Positions 1-8,593 of a DNA stretch of 21,317 nucleotides are shown here, piece by piece. The notes below the pieces were generated by a model. The model made no database searches, was not told where the DNA came from, and saw nothing but the letters and a program-made list of their open reading frames with translations. The stretch spans positions 1-21,317 of the forward strand of contig CALMOI010000261.1 in NCBI GenBank assembly GCA_937871735.1, written 5' to 3'. Position 1 is the first letter of the stretch. Each line of letters opens with the position of its first letter. This DNA comes from an uncultured Comamonadaceae bacterium. Its GTDB lineage: Bacteria; Pseudomonadota; Gammaproteobacteria; Burkholderiales; Burkholderiaceae_C. The position numbers and the translations under genes were made by a program.

Positions 1-1
1 C

Positions 2-367
2 TCGGTGATAGAGGCGCTGCCCCAAGGCTACGACAGCCGCATCGGCGACGAAGGCGCGTTTTTGTCCGGCGGTCAGCGCCAGCGCGTGGGCTTGGCCCGT
101 GCGCTGTACGGCCAGCCGCAACTGCTGGTGCTCGACGAACCCAACGCCAGCTTGGACGAAGCTGGCGAGCAAGCCCTGATGGCCACGCTGCTGCATCTGA
201 AAGCGCGCAAAGCCACCGTGGTGATCAACACCCACCGCACCAACTTGCTGGCCGCAATGGACAAGCTTTTGGTGTTGCGTGACGGCCAAGTTGCCGCCTT
301 CGGCCCGCGTGACGAAGTGCTGGCCGCGCTGCAAAAAGCCGCCACCAAACCCGGAGCCCTTGCATGA
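2..367 (+). CDS. Type I secretion ABC permease/ATPase, C-terminal fragment (5' end outside window)
   Basis: This is the last 121 residues of a PrtD/AprD-type exporter ATPase; the reading frame is open at the left edge, so the GTG at position 5 is not a real start. The fragment keeps the ABC signature LSGGQRQR, a Walker B stretch LLVLDEPNASLD with the catalytic Glu, and an H-loop histidine in NTHR. It is clearly homologous to the C-terminus of the next gene, with which it overlaps by ATGA, so the two are probably translationally coupled. Two tandem ABC subunits suggest a heterodimeric inner-membrane exporter (inference); the alternative is a duplicated homodimer. No catalytic residue is missing in the visible part. 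Confidence 0.9.
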   Translation, partial: SVIEALPQGYDSRIGDEGAFLSGGQRQRVGLARALYGQPQLLVLDEPNASLDEAGEQALMATLLHLKARKATVVINTHRTNLLAAMDKLLVLRDGQVAAFGPRDEVLAALQKAATKPGALA

Positions 368-2049
368 ACGCGCCTGATTTCTTCCGCCGCAGCGAGTTGG
401 GCCGAGCGCTGTGGACGTTTCGGCGCGAATGCCTGTGGGTCGGCGTGTTCAGCCTGTTCACCAACTTGCTGGTGCTCACGCCGACGCTGTACATGTTGCA
501 GGTCTACGACCGGGTCATGGCCAGCCAAAGCGGCTTCACGCTGGTGGCGCTGACGCTGTTCACCGTGCTGTTTTTTGCGGTGATGGGTTTTGCCGAATGG
601 CTGCGTTCGCAACTGCTGGTGCGCGTGGGCGTGAAGTTCGACGAGTTTCTGAACTCACGCGTCTTCGATGCCAGCTTTGCCGCGCACCTGAACCAGTCCA
701 GCCAAAACCCAGTGCAGTCGTTCAGCGACTTAACCAGCTTGCGCCAGTTTTTGACCGGCCAGGGCGTGTTCGCCTTTTTTGATCTGCCGTGGATGCCGAT
801 TTACGTGGCGGTGCTGTTCTTGATGCATCCCACGCTGGGCTGGTTGGCGCTGGCTTTTGCGCTGCTGCAAGGCGCGCTGGCGTGGTGGAGCAACCGCCTG
901 ACCGCGCCCGGCTACGAGCGGCAAATGCAAACCCAAGTCGCCGCCGACAGCTACTTGACCGGCAAGCTGCGCCACGCCGAAACCGTCCATGCGATGGGCA
1001 TGTTGCCGCACTTGCGCAGCCGCTGGCAGGCGCTGCACGAGGCTCAACTGCACGCCCAAGGCAGCGCACAAGAGCGCGCCCACCGCGTGCAGGCCCTGAC
1101 CAAGTTCATGCAGTACAGCCAGCAATCGCTGGTGCTGGCTGCTGGGGCGGTGCTGGTGCTGCGCGGGGAACTCAGCATGGGCGCGATGGTGGCCTCGAAC
1201 GCGCTGACATCCAACGCGCTGCGCCCGATCAGCACCTTGGTCAGCATCTGGAAGCAGTTTGTGGATGCCCGCAGCGCCTACGGGCGGCTGGAAACGTTGC
1301 TGCAAGCCCACCCTGACGAGAACGCGGCGGACACCCACAGCGCCAACAACATCTCCGCGCTGCGCGGGCAACTCACGCTGCGCGATTTGACGGCCACCGT
1401 GGCGGGGCGCACGCAGCCCATCTTGCACGGCTTGAACGTGGAGTTCAAAGCGGGCGAAGTGGTGGGCATTGTGGGGCCGTCAGGCGCGGGCAAATCAACG
1501 CTGGCGCGCTGCCTGCTGGGCATTTGGCCGCAAGCGCAAGGCCAAGTGCTGCTCGATGGCCGCCCGCTGAGCGACTGGCCGCGCGATCAGCTTGGAGCCC
1601 AAATCGGCTACTTGCCGCAAGACGTGGAGCTGTTTGATGGCACCCTCGCTGAAAACATCAGCCGCTTTGGCGAACTGGACTCGGCGCAAGTGATTGCCGC
1701 CGCACGCGCCACCGGCATCCACGAGATGATTTTGCGTTTCCCCAAAGGCTACGACACGCCAATGGGCGAAGCGGGCAACCTGTTTTCTGGCGGGCAAAAG
1801 CAGCGCGTCGGGCTGGCGCGGGCGCTGTACGGCGCGCCCAAGCTGGTGGTGCTAGACGAACCCAACGCCCACCTCGACGATGCCGGTTTGGCCGCCCTGC
1901 TGCGCGCCATTGCCACCCTGCGCGACCAAGGCAGCACCGTGTTCATGGTGGTACACCAACGCAACCTGCTGTCGGTCGCTGACCGGGTGCTGGTGCTGCA
2001 AGCCGGGCGCATCGCCCAATTTGGGCCGCTGGCCCCCACAAGGAATTGA
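364..2049 (+). CDS. Type I secretion system permease/ATPase (PrtD/HlyB family)
   Basis: A 561-residue inner-membrane ABC exporter of normal length for the PrtD/AprD family. The N-terminal part (about residues 20-320) is hydrophobic and holds the transmembrane domain. The nucleotide-binding domain follows, with Walker A GPSGAGKST (371-379), signature LFSGGQ (473-478), Walker B LVVLDE (494-499) and H-loop His531. The ATG overlaps the previous stop, with GGAG seven bases upstream. With the HlyD-like and TolC-like genes downstream it forms a complete tripartite exporter set. Such systems export RTX-type proteins with C-terminal signals; no substrate gene is visible here. No peptidase C39-like N-terminal domain is seen. 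Confidence 0.95.
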   Translation: MNAPDFFRRSELGRALWTFRRECLWVGVFSLFTNLLVLTPTLYMLQVYDRVMASQSGFTLVALTLFTVLFFAVMGFAEWLRSQLLVRVGVKFDEFLNSRVFDASFAAHLNQSSQNPVQSFSDLTSLRQFLTGQGVFAFFDLPWMPIYVAVLFLMHPTLGWLALAFALLQGALAWWSNRLTAPGYERQMQTQVAADSYLTGKLRHAETVHAMGMLPHLRSRWQALHEAQLHAQGSAQERAHRVQALTKFMQYSQQSLVLAAGAVLVLRGELSMGAMVASNALTSNALRPISTLVSIWKQFVDARSAYGRLETLLQAHPDENAADTHSANNISALRGQLTLRDLTATVAGRTQPILHGLNVEFKAGEVVGIVGPSGAGKSTLARCLLGIWPQAQGQVLLDGRPLSDWPRDQLGAQIGYLPQDVELFDGTLAENISRFGELDSAQVIAAARATGIHEMILRFPKGYDTPMGEAGNLFSGGQKQRVGLARALYGAPKLVVLDEPNAHLDDAGLAALLRAIATLRDQGSTVFMVVHQRNLLSVADRVLVLQAGRIAQFGPLAPTRN

Positions 2050-2054
2050 CTCCC

Positions 2055-3425
2055 ATGTCCACCCCATTGCGCCCTGCCAGCGGCAAGCTGGCCGCCACCC
2101 CCGGCAATCCGACTGACGTGCAAGACCTGCGTGCCGCCACCGACACCCGCCGCCCCGTGCGGCTGGGCATTTGGGTGCTGCTGGTGGGTTTTGGCGGCTT
2201 TGTGGCTTGGTCGGCTTGGGCTCCACTGGACGAAGGCGTGTCGGCCCCGGCGATGGTGTCGATTGAAACCAAACGCAAAACCATCCAGCACATGACCGGC
2301 GGCGTGATCAAGCAAGTGCCAGTCAAAGAAGGCCAAGCCGTGAAAGCGGGCGACACCCTGATCGTGCTGGACGACGGCTTGGCGCGCGCCAACTTTGAAT
2401 CGGTGCGGCAAAACTACATGGCCCAGCGCGCCGCCGAAAGCCGCCTGCTGGCGGAAGAGCAAGAGCGCCCCAGCATCGACTTTCACCCCGATTTGCTGGC
2501 GCTGGCGCAAGACCCTTTGGTCAAGCAGCACATGGCCACGCAAATTCAGCTCTTCAACGCCCGCCGCTCGGCGCTGACGGCAGAGATGAGCGCCGCCTCA
2601 GAAAACATCGCCGGGCTGGAAGCGCAAATTGCGGGCATCAGCAATGTGATGACCAGCCGCCAAGCGCAGGCGCGCGCCCAAACCGAGCAGCTCAACAACA
2701 TCCGCGAGCTGGCCCAACAAGGCTACGCGCCGCGCAACCAAGTGCTGCAACTGACGCAAAGTCAGGCCGATTTGCAAGCCAGCATCGCCGACTTGCAGGC
2801 CAACCAAAACCGCGCCCACCGCTCGGTGGCCGAAGTGCGCCAGCGCATGGCCCAGCGCAAGCAGGAGTACCACAAGGAAGAAGGCGCGCAACTGGCCGAC
2901 GTGCGCCGCGAGGTGCAAGCGGGTCAAGAAAAGCTCAAAGCCATCACCGAAGAGCTGGGGCGCACCCAGATCAAATCGCCGGTTGACGGCCAAGTGGTGG
3001 GCTTGGCCATCGGTTCCAGCGGCGGCGTGGTCAGCCCCGGCCAGCGGCTGATGGACATCGTGCCCCAAGGCGAAACCTTGGTGGTCGATGCCCGCGTGCC
3101 GCCGTTCGTGATCGACCGCGTCAAGCGCGGCGACTCGGTCGAGGTGCGCTTTTCTGGCTTTGCCCATTCGCCGCAACTGGTGCTCGATGCCAAGGTGGTG
3201 TCGCTGTCGCACGACGTGGTGACAGAAAACGCGGGCACGCAAACCGTGTCGTACTACTTGGCGCGGGTGGAGGTCACGCCCGAGGGCTTCAAGCACTTGG
3301 GCAGCCACCAACTGCAACCCGGCATGCCCGCTGAAGTGCTGATCAAGACCGGCGAGCGCTCGCTGCTGACGTACTTGCTGCACCCGCTGACCAAGCGCAT
3401 CGCCGCCTCGATGAAGGAGGAATGA
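2055..3425 (+). CDS. Type I secretion membrane fusion protein (HlyD/PrtE family)
   Basis: A 456-residue periplasmic adaptor linking the ABC exporter to the outer-membrane channel. A single N-terminal membrane anchor (LGIWVLLVGFGGFVAW) follows a short cytoplasmic head. Then comes a biotinyl-lipoyl half-motif around GGVIKQVPVKEGQAVKAGD, a long Gln/Ala/Glu-rich coiled coil, the second lipoyl half (IKSPVDGQVVGLAIGSSGG) and a beta-barrel C-terminus. ATG 2055 is preferred over TTG 2046 because AAGGA at 2040-2044 is ten bases from the ATG but only one from the TTG. It follows the ABC gene closely and its 3' end carries the AAGGAGG that serves the next gene. Confidence 0.93.
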   Translation: MSTPLRPASGKLAATPGNPTDVQDLRAATDTRRPVRLGIWVLLVGFGGFVAWSAWAPLDEGVSAPAMVSIETKRKTIQHMTGGVIKQVPVKEGQAVKAGDTLIVLDDGLARANFESVRQNYMAQRAAESRLLAEEQERPSIDFHPDLLALAQDPLVKQHMATQIQLFNARRSALTAEMSAASENIAGLEAQIAGISNVMTSRQAQARAQTEQLNNIRELAQQGYAPRNQVLQLTQSQADLQASIADLQANQNRAHRSVAEVRQRMAQRKQEYHKEEGAQLADVRREVQAGQEKLKAITEELGRTQIKSPVDGQVVGLAIGSSGGVVSPGQRLMDIVPQGETLVVDARVPPFVIDRVKRGDSVEVRFSGFAHSPQLVLDAKVVSLSHDVVTENAGTQTVSYYLARVEVTPEGFKHLGSHQLQPGMPAEVLIKTGERSLLTYLLHPLTKRIAASMKEE

Positions 3426-3427
3426 GC

Positions 3428-4156
3428 ATGGCCGCTCCACGCCCTCCCCTGACCGCGCTGGCTTTGCTGGCGGCGCTGGCGCTGCACCCCGCGCACGCGG
3501 TTGATTTGGACACCGCCTTGCAAGCCGCGCTCGCCGCCGACCCCACGCTGGCCTCGGCCAACGCCAACCGCGACGCGGCCCATGAAAACATCGCCTTGGC
3601 CCGCGCCCGCCTGCTGCCGCAAGTCACGCTGCAAAACACCACCCAGCACCTGAACCAAACCACACACAACGCGCAGGGCTTGAGCAATGACTTTGATGGC
3701 CGCTCCCGCAGCACGCAACTGTCGATTCGCCAAGGCTTGCTGCGTCCGCGTGACTGGGCGGGGCTGCAAATCGGTCAATTACAAGCTGCACAAGGCGAGG
3801 CCAAACTGGTTTCAACCCAAGCGGATCTGTGGCTGCGCACCAGTCACGCTTGGCTGGACGCGCTAACCGCCCAAGCCCAGCAGCAAATTTACGCGCAGGT
3901 GTTGCCCACTGTGGCGCAGGCATCGGCCCAAGAAACGCGCCGTTTGACGCTGGGTGACGGCACCCGCGATGCCGCCGCCGAAGCCGCCGCGCAACTGGCG
4001 CAAGCCCAAGCGCAGCTCACCGAAGCCGAACTTAACAGCGCCACCCAACTGGCCGCACTGCGCCGCGTGACGGGGCTGAGCCAGCTCAGCGCCGCCGAGT
4101 TGCGCCAACGCCGTCTGCCCGACCCCGACGCGCTGACGCTGAATGAAGGGGTGTGA
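3428..4156 (+). pseudogene. Type I secretion outer-membrane protein (TolC/PrtF family), truncated by prophage insertion
   Basis: The N-terminal half of a TolC-like outer-membrane channel. A signal peptide (LTALALLAALALHPAHA) precedes VDLDTALQAAL and long Ala/Gln-rich helices typical of outer-membrane efflux proteins. The frame ends after 242 residues; family members usually have well over 400, so the second beta-barrel/helical repeat is missing. The last codons (GTG TGA, 4151-4156) lie at the start of the phage end sequence, so the stop is supplied by the inserted element. ATG 3428 is chosen over ATG 3422 because AAGGAGG (3414-3420) is seven bases upstream of it. The rest of the gene should lie beyond the far prophage end. 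The exporter is probably inactive unless another TolC substitutes. Confidence 0.88.
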
Positions 4157-4187
4157 GATAAATCAAAGAGGAGAGGCGCGATAAATC
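4153..4187 (+). repeat. Duplicated terminal site at the prophage end (candidate transposase-binding sites)
   Basis: GTGAGATAAATC (4153-4164) and GCGCGATAAATC (4176-4187) match at 10 of 12 positions and start 23 bp apart, immediately inside the element boundary. Mu-family ends carry adjacent transposase-binding sites of about 22 bp, so the position and spacing fit that role. The binding function is inferred; the matching opposite end is outside the window. Confidence 0.6.
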
Positions 4188-4221
4188 GGGATTTTTAGGG
4201 ACTAGGCGGGACGATGTGGGA
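4188..4221 (+). repeat. Helically phased GGGA array next to the prophage end
   Basis: GGGA occurs at 4188, 4198, 4208 and 4218, exactly 10 bp apart, so all copies face the same side of the helix. Three copies have the form (C/T)GGGA and one is AGGGA. The array lies in non-coding DNA between the duplicated terminal site and the gpG stop. It could be part of the transposase or accessory-protein docking region; no function is known to me. Confidence 0.5.
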
Positions 4222-4256
4222 TGGGCTACTGAAAATAAGTTGCACCACACGAAACA

Positions 4257-4712
4257 CTAAAACAGGCCGTCAATCCACCCCTGAAGGATGTCGCTGATCG
4301 CCTCATCATCCCCTTGGCCCAACGTCCCAGCATCGGGATCGTCAAACAGCAGACCGCGCCGAGGCATCTTATCTGTGCCCCACTCGTGATACGTGGCGTA
4401 AGGCTGCCCAAATCCAACCCGCACCGACGACGCATCGGCTTGATGCGAAAGACTACCCAGCATATCGCCAAATCGGTCAAGCAACCTGTGGTTGCCGCCA
4501 TCCGGGTAGCTCTCAATCGTTGATTGCGCCCACGGTGCCCATGCCTTACCCGCCGGATCAGTCCGCGTCTCAAACCGGCCACTGATCCTATTCTCCAGCT
4601 CCATACCCAGGTTGTTCATCACCTCGGTCAAGTCCCCCAGCTCGCGGTACAACTTGTCCAAGTCGGCGCGCCACACCTCCTGGCCCTGCATGCTTGCCAA
4701 AATCTCAATCAT
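4257..4712 (-). CDS. Phage virion morphogenesis protein, Mu gpG-like
   Basis: A 151-residue protein of the phage virion morphogenesis (Phage_tail_S/gpG) family. Family features visible are a helical N-terminus, RFETRTDPAGKAWAPW (47-61 region), HRLLDRFGDMLGSL (about 75-88), and the conserved C-terminal block YATYHEWGTDKMPRRGLLF (105-123). The protein appears complete. Its ATG overlaps the stop of the gpF-like gene (ATGA), so the two are coupled. In Mu-like phages the next genes would be the protease/scaffold and the major capsid protein; here the gene is instead followed by the phage end, making it the last gene of a shortened late operon. Confidence 0.85.
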   Translation of the reverse strand: MIEILASMQGQEVWRADLDKLYRELGDLTEVMNNLGMELENRISGRFETRTDPAGKAWAPWAQSTIESYPDGGNHRLLDRFGDMLGSLSHQADASSVRVGFGQPYATYHEWGTDKMPRRGLLFDDPDAGTLGQGDDEAISDILQGWIDGLF

Positions 4713-5578
4713 GGCGTGAACCCATCATCTTGCGCCGCCCGCCCTAAGCCGCCAGACGCCCGGTTAACGCGGTCTTGTTGCAGTCGATCCAGTGCTGCCC
4801 GCCGTGCTTGTCCCGCGTTGTAGCCAAATCCCGGATCAATCCCTACCGGAACAGCCTGTACTTCGCCCGTGCGTGGGTTAACGTACTCCGTCGTCACCAC
4901 CGCAGGCGCAACCGTATTGAATGCGTGCCGAACAATGGGTGCATTCACATCCGTCTCCGCCCCAGGCCGATCCTCCCAATAGCCCCGGTCATACTCCCGC
5001 TTCGACAAACTCACCACCCGACAGCGGCAGCGCCAGCCATTGGGCGGCCAGTGTGTCTTCCAGAAATCATCATCCACCGGCAACACCAACCCATCCCAAG
5101 CCAGATGGCTGGCCCGCACCCGCTCATCGTGCTTGCTGATGTAGCGCACATAGGGATGTGTACGCTTATTGGTGTCAATGCGCTCCCACTGCCCAGCCGA
5201 ATACGCCATGCGCGTATTGGTGTCGTAAATCAAGCGCAACCGTGATGCATTGAACGTCGTTTCGGCCGTATCGCCCGTCTGCGGGTCAGTCATCGAAGTC
5301 GTCCCCCACCAGCCCGCATCCGTCAATGCCCGCTCCACATCCCGCATCCAATCCGTGCGGCTCAAATCACCTTCCACCGATTGCACGATGGTGTCGTAGA
5401 TGAACTGCAACAAATCCAGCCGCGTCAACCGGCTGATCGTGAACTGCTGCCCATGCTCGTCTTGCCAAACATCCTGCCAATTGAACGTCGCTGTCAACTG
5501 CCCCCGACCAACCAGCCACGCCAACGCTTGCTCAGGCAGCAACTGCCTTAACCTCGCAAAATCACTTGCTGAAGACAT
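4709..5578 (-). CDS. Phage head morphogenesis protein, Mu gpF/gp30-like (minor capsid)
   Basis: A 289-residue member of the Phage_Mu_F (SPP1 gp7-like) family, a minor head protein acting near the portal during procapsid assembly. The diagnostic block is present: DERVRASHLAWDG (151-163) followed by FWKTHWPPNGWRCRC (172-186). It lies just downstream of the portal gene with six intervening bases, and GAGGTG sits shortly before its ATG. It is shorter than Mu gp30 (over 400 residues); the region after the conserved block is only about 100 residues and ends in a basic tail. The shortness may be lineage-specific, since no frameshift is evident. Confidence 0.88.
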   Translation of the reverse strand: MSSASDFARLRQLLPEQALAWLVGRGQLTATFNWQDVWQDEHGQQFTISRLTRLDLLQFIYDTIVQSVEGDLSRTDWMRDVERALTDAGWWGTTSMTDPQTGDTAETTFNASRLRLIYDTNTRMAYSAGQWERIDTNKRTHPYVRYISKHDERVRASHLAWDGLVLPVDDDFWKTHWPPNGWRCRCRVVSLSKREYDRGYWEDRPGAETDVNAPIVRHAFNTVAPAVVTTEYVNPRTGEVQAVPVGIDPGFGYNAGQARRAALDRLQQDRVNRASGGLGRAAQDDGFTP

Positions 5579-5584
5579 AGCACC

Positions 5585-7042
5585 TCACTCGTTTGCAATG
5601 CCCGCTGCCGCCCCCAACCGGGCCGCAAACGCCACCCGCGTCAACGAATCAGCCAACGGCTGGGTATCCAGCTTGGGCAGCAAGCCCGGCAACAAATCCA
5701 GCACCTGCTGCGCCGTCAACCCCTTTGCGGCAGCGTCCGACAACAACGCCTGAATCGGCTTAACCAGCGGCTCCATCACCGGCTGCCACTGTGCCTGCTC
5801 CTGTGCGATCAGGGCATCCAGCGCATCCGGCGGTGTTTGTGCCTTTGTTGGCACACTTTCGGCAAACGCCACCCCAGCCACCGGCCCCACAGCGGGCGCA
5901 GGCTGTGCCAAATCCCCCTCCCGGTAGCCATAGGCCCGCATGAAGTAGGCGTTGGTAAATCGCGCCCCCGAGTCATGGTTGCTCTTGTCGCGGGCGGCCT
6001 GTAGCGTGTCCTGGCTAGCCTGATCCCACAGGCTCCAGGTCGGCGCGTCACCGTCAAAGTTCAGCTCGCAGAACCATGTGATCAATTGGTTGATGGCCTC
6101 GGCCACCAACTTGGCATCCGCGTCGCGCAGCTCGCGGGCCACCTCCCGGCCCGAGGTCGAGCTGGCCAGATTCGCCGACGCCTCCGTGCTCTGGTTTTGT
6201 CCTAGCAGCGCGATGTTGATCTCACCCCGGCAGTGCATCACCAGCCGCTCGTACAGATCAGCACTGGCACTCTTGCCCGCTGCCTCCAGCAAGCTGATGC
6301 TGCCGTTGTCTGGGATCACCGCCACCGCGTTCTGAATCATCGCGTCTAGGTCGTCAAGCAGCTGGTCTTTCTCCTCATTGGTCGCATTGGCAGGCAGCTT
6401 GCCCACCCCAAACACACTGCCGTACTTCTCGGCAAAGTTCAGCCAGAACTTGATCCCCCCGCGTGCAAACACCCAGGGCCAAAAGCACATAGCCAAGTCA
6501 GCCTCGCCATAGGGGTTCTCGTAGCTCGCGTCCTGGCGCGGCAGCAGAAACTTGCGCTCCGGCACCGGCTCGCCCAGCGGATTGCCCTGGCTGACAAACA
6601 TCAGCCGGTTGGCCCCGTCAAACGCAAACCACTCCGCAGGCTTGGCTTGCACGCGGGCGGGCCACAGCAGGCCGCCACGCTGCTCCCACATCACCTCCAG
6701 TGGTTGGTAGCCGAACATGGGCGCATTCATCATTTGCCCCACCAGCGCATCCATCGGCAACTTCGCCAGCAAGTTCTCAACCGCCTTGAACGCCCGGCTG
6801 CTGGCCGTGCCACGCTCAAGGCCCGAGTCCAGCGCCCGCACCGCCGCCTTGCGCCGCCGGATACCCGCACCCACCGGAGCATAGCTGCGCATGTCCCGAT
6901 AGACCTGGATGCTCTTGCCCTGCGACCGCAGGATGGGGTCGGGGTTGGGCAGCAGCAAGCCATCAAAACTGAACCCCACCGCCCGCTGGCGCGTGGCGAT
7001 CTCCACCTGATCCGAAAACGGCGTCACGCTCGTTGCAGCCAT
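5585..7042 (-). CDS. Phage portal protein, DUF935/Mu gp29-like
   Basis: A 485-residue portal protein, the dodecameric ring through which DNA enters the head and to which terminase docks. It matches the DUF935 (Mu gp29) family in length, in gene position between terminase and gpF, and in internal features such as AGIRRRKAAVRALDSGLERG near the N-terminus and the central segment FWPWVFARGGIKFWLNFAEK. A Q/S-rich stretch (LLGQNQSTEASANLASSTSG) also fits this family. The ATG has GAGGTG a few bases upstream and follows the terminase stop after 27 bases. No truncation is seen. Confidence 0.93.
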   Translation of the reverse strand: MAATSVTPFSDQVEIATRQRAVGFSFDGLLLPNPDPILRSQGKSIQVYRDMRSYAPVGAGIRRRKAAVRALDSGLERGTASSRAFKAVENLLAKLPMDALVGQMMNAPMFGYQPLEVMWEQRGGLLWPARVQAKPAEWFAFDGANRLMFVSQGNPLGEPVPERKFLLPRQDASYENPYGEADLAMCFWPWVFARGGIKFWLNFAEKYGSVFGVGKLPANATNEEKDQLLDDLDAMIQNAVAVIPDNGSISLLEAAGKSASADLYERLVMHCRGEINIALLGQNQSTEASANLASSTSGREVARELRDADAKLVAEAINQLITWFCELNFDGDAPTWSLWDQASQDTLQAARDKSNHDSGARFTNAYFMRAYGYREGDLAQPAPAVGPVAGVAFAESVPTKAQTPPDALDALIAQEQAQWQPVMEPLVKPIQALLSDAAAKGLTAQQVLDLLPGLLPKLDTQPLADSLTRVAFAARLGAAAGIANE

Positions 7043-7069
7043 TGCAGCACCTCATGCATATCTGTCATC

Positions 7070-8593
7070 TCAGAACCCCACCACGTTGATGTCGCCCACC
7101 CGCGAAACCGGGCGGCGCTTGCGCGTCCTGGCGCGCACCGGGCCAGAAACCACCTCGCGGCTGGCGTAATAGGCCAGCGCCAGCGCCACCGCTGTGTCAC
7201 CGTGGCGCTTGCCCGCGTCATCCCCCTTGCCGCCCGTGCTGCGGCTCTCTGGGATGCGCGGTACCCCGCCCACCATCTGCACTGCACGCAGGTCGGCCAG
7301 CACATCCGCATCCTTGGGTAAGTCCAGCAGCGTGCCATCCTCCAGCGCAGCCTTCGCCGGGGGCATGTGGTCGCGGTACCAGCCCTCCGACAGCATCACC
7401 TGCCGGATGCGGCTAGTCCCGTAGCGTTGCATGGCTACCTCGGCCAGATACTGGCCGTTGCCCCGGGCATCAAATGCCGCACCAGAAAAGCGCGGCAGCC
7501 TGTCCAGCAGGTAGAACGCCACCTGCTCTTGCTGGCGGAACGGCACATTGCGCAGCTCCAGCGTGAACGGCACCCGGCGCACCAAGTTTTGGTGCTGAAG
7601 CAGCGGTACATGCACGCTCAAGTCGCCCGAGCGCGCAAAGTCCTCACCGTCAAAGCTCAGCACATCCTGTGGCAGCGCCGACAGCAGCGGGGCCAGTTGC
7701 GCCGTCAGCCAGTCGTTGCAGTCGGCGGCGCGGACGTGGTCGGGCAACACCTCAAACCCGGCTTTGCATGCCCAGTGCAGCACCGGCACATCGGCGGACA
7801 TGCGCGACTCAATCAGCGCCCGGCTCAACCACGTCCCGCCCGAGTTGGCTGGGATGCAATCCAGCTCTTCGCTGGCCCCATCGCCGTAGAAGGAATACAC
7901 CCCCGCCATCCAGGCCGCTTCGCCCTCTGCCGTCCAGTCGATGCCTTGGCGCAGGCACACGCGCTGGTACAGCCCATCAACCACAGCATCCTGAAACGTC
8001 ACCCGGTGTACCGAACCAGCACGCCTGCCCGAGCGGATGTCGGTCACCAACACATTGAAAGGGTTGTCTACACCGTTGTGCGTGCTGATGACCCGCACCT
8101 TTCCGCCCCAAATCAGCATCGCCAGCGCCGCCTTCAGCAGCTCGTCAAGCTGATCGTGGAAGGCCGCCTCGTCGATCACGATGATCCCTTGCCGCCCCCG
8201 CAAGTTGGCAGGCCGCGACGACAGCGCCACGATCCGAAACCCCGACTCGGGGAAGCGGATCGTGTAGGTCTTGATGTTCTTGTCCTCTTCGCTCTCGCCG
8301 TCCCAAAAACCTTCTTCGACCGCACTGGCCGCCCGGTTGAACACCTTCGCCCACATCGCGCACGCCTGGATGTACTCGATGGTCATGTCCTGGTTGTAGG
8401 CGATGTAGTAGACGTTCTGCCCACCGGCGTTGCGCGCAGCCGCCGCTGACAACACGTTATCCGCCGCCTCGCCCCAGGTCATCCCGGTACGGCGCGACTT
8501 CTCAATTACCTTCAAAGGAGCAGGATCAGCTCCCCAGCGCTGCTGATACGGCAGTAGTACGGCAGGCGCTGACTTCGGTGCAGAGGACTTCAC
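7070..8593 (-). CDS. Phage terminase large subunit, Mu gp28-like
   Basis: A 507-residue packaging motor. The ATPase domain has a Walker A-like KSRRTGMTW (32-40) and Walker B IIVIDEAAF (137-145; Asp141, Glu142). The C-terminal nuclease domain shows acidic residues in SFDGEDFARSGD (Asp315, Asp324), AAFDARGNG (Asp375) and KRHGDTAVAL (Asp466), consistent with an RNase H-like nuclease. The start is a GTG that overlaps the stop of the gp27-like gene as GTGA, with GGGGA seven bases upstream. In Mu-like phages this enzyme cuts and packages replicated prophage together with flanking host DNA by headful. All key motifs look intact. Confidence 0.95.
   Translation of the reverse strand: MKSSAPKSAPAVLLPYQQRWGADPAPLKVIEKSRRTGMTWGEAADNVLSAAAARNAGGQNVYYIAYNQDMTIEYIQACAMWAKVFNRAASAVEEGFWDGESEEDKNIKTYTIRFPESGFRIVALSSRPANLRGRQGIIVIDEAAFHDQLDELLKAALAMLIWGGKVRVISTHNGVDNPFNVLVTDIRSGRRAGSVHRVTFQDAVVDGLYQRVCLRQGIDWTAEGEAAWMAGVYSFYGDGASEELDCIPANSGGTWLSRALIESRMSADVPVLHWACKAGFEVLPDHVRAADCNDWLTAQLAPLLSALPQDVLSFDGEDFARSGDLSVHVPLLQHQNLVRRVPFTLELRNVPFRQQEQVAFYLLDRLPRFSGAAFDARGNGQYLAEVAMQRYGTSRIRQVMLSEGWYRDHMPPAKAALEDGTLLDLPKDADVLADLRAVQMVGGVPRIPESRSTGGKGDDAGKRHGDTAVALALAYYASREVVSGPVRARTRKRRPVSRVGDINVVGF

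Noticed and set aside
7367..8449. A 360-codon plus-strand frame over the terminase gene
   Set aside because: Terminase motifs on the opposite strand are clear; this frame is rich in Arg/His/Gln with no recognisable domain.
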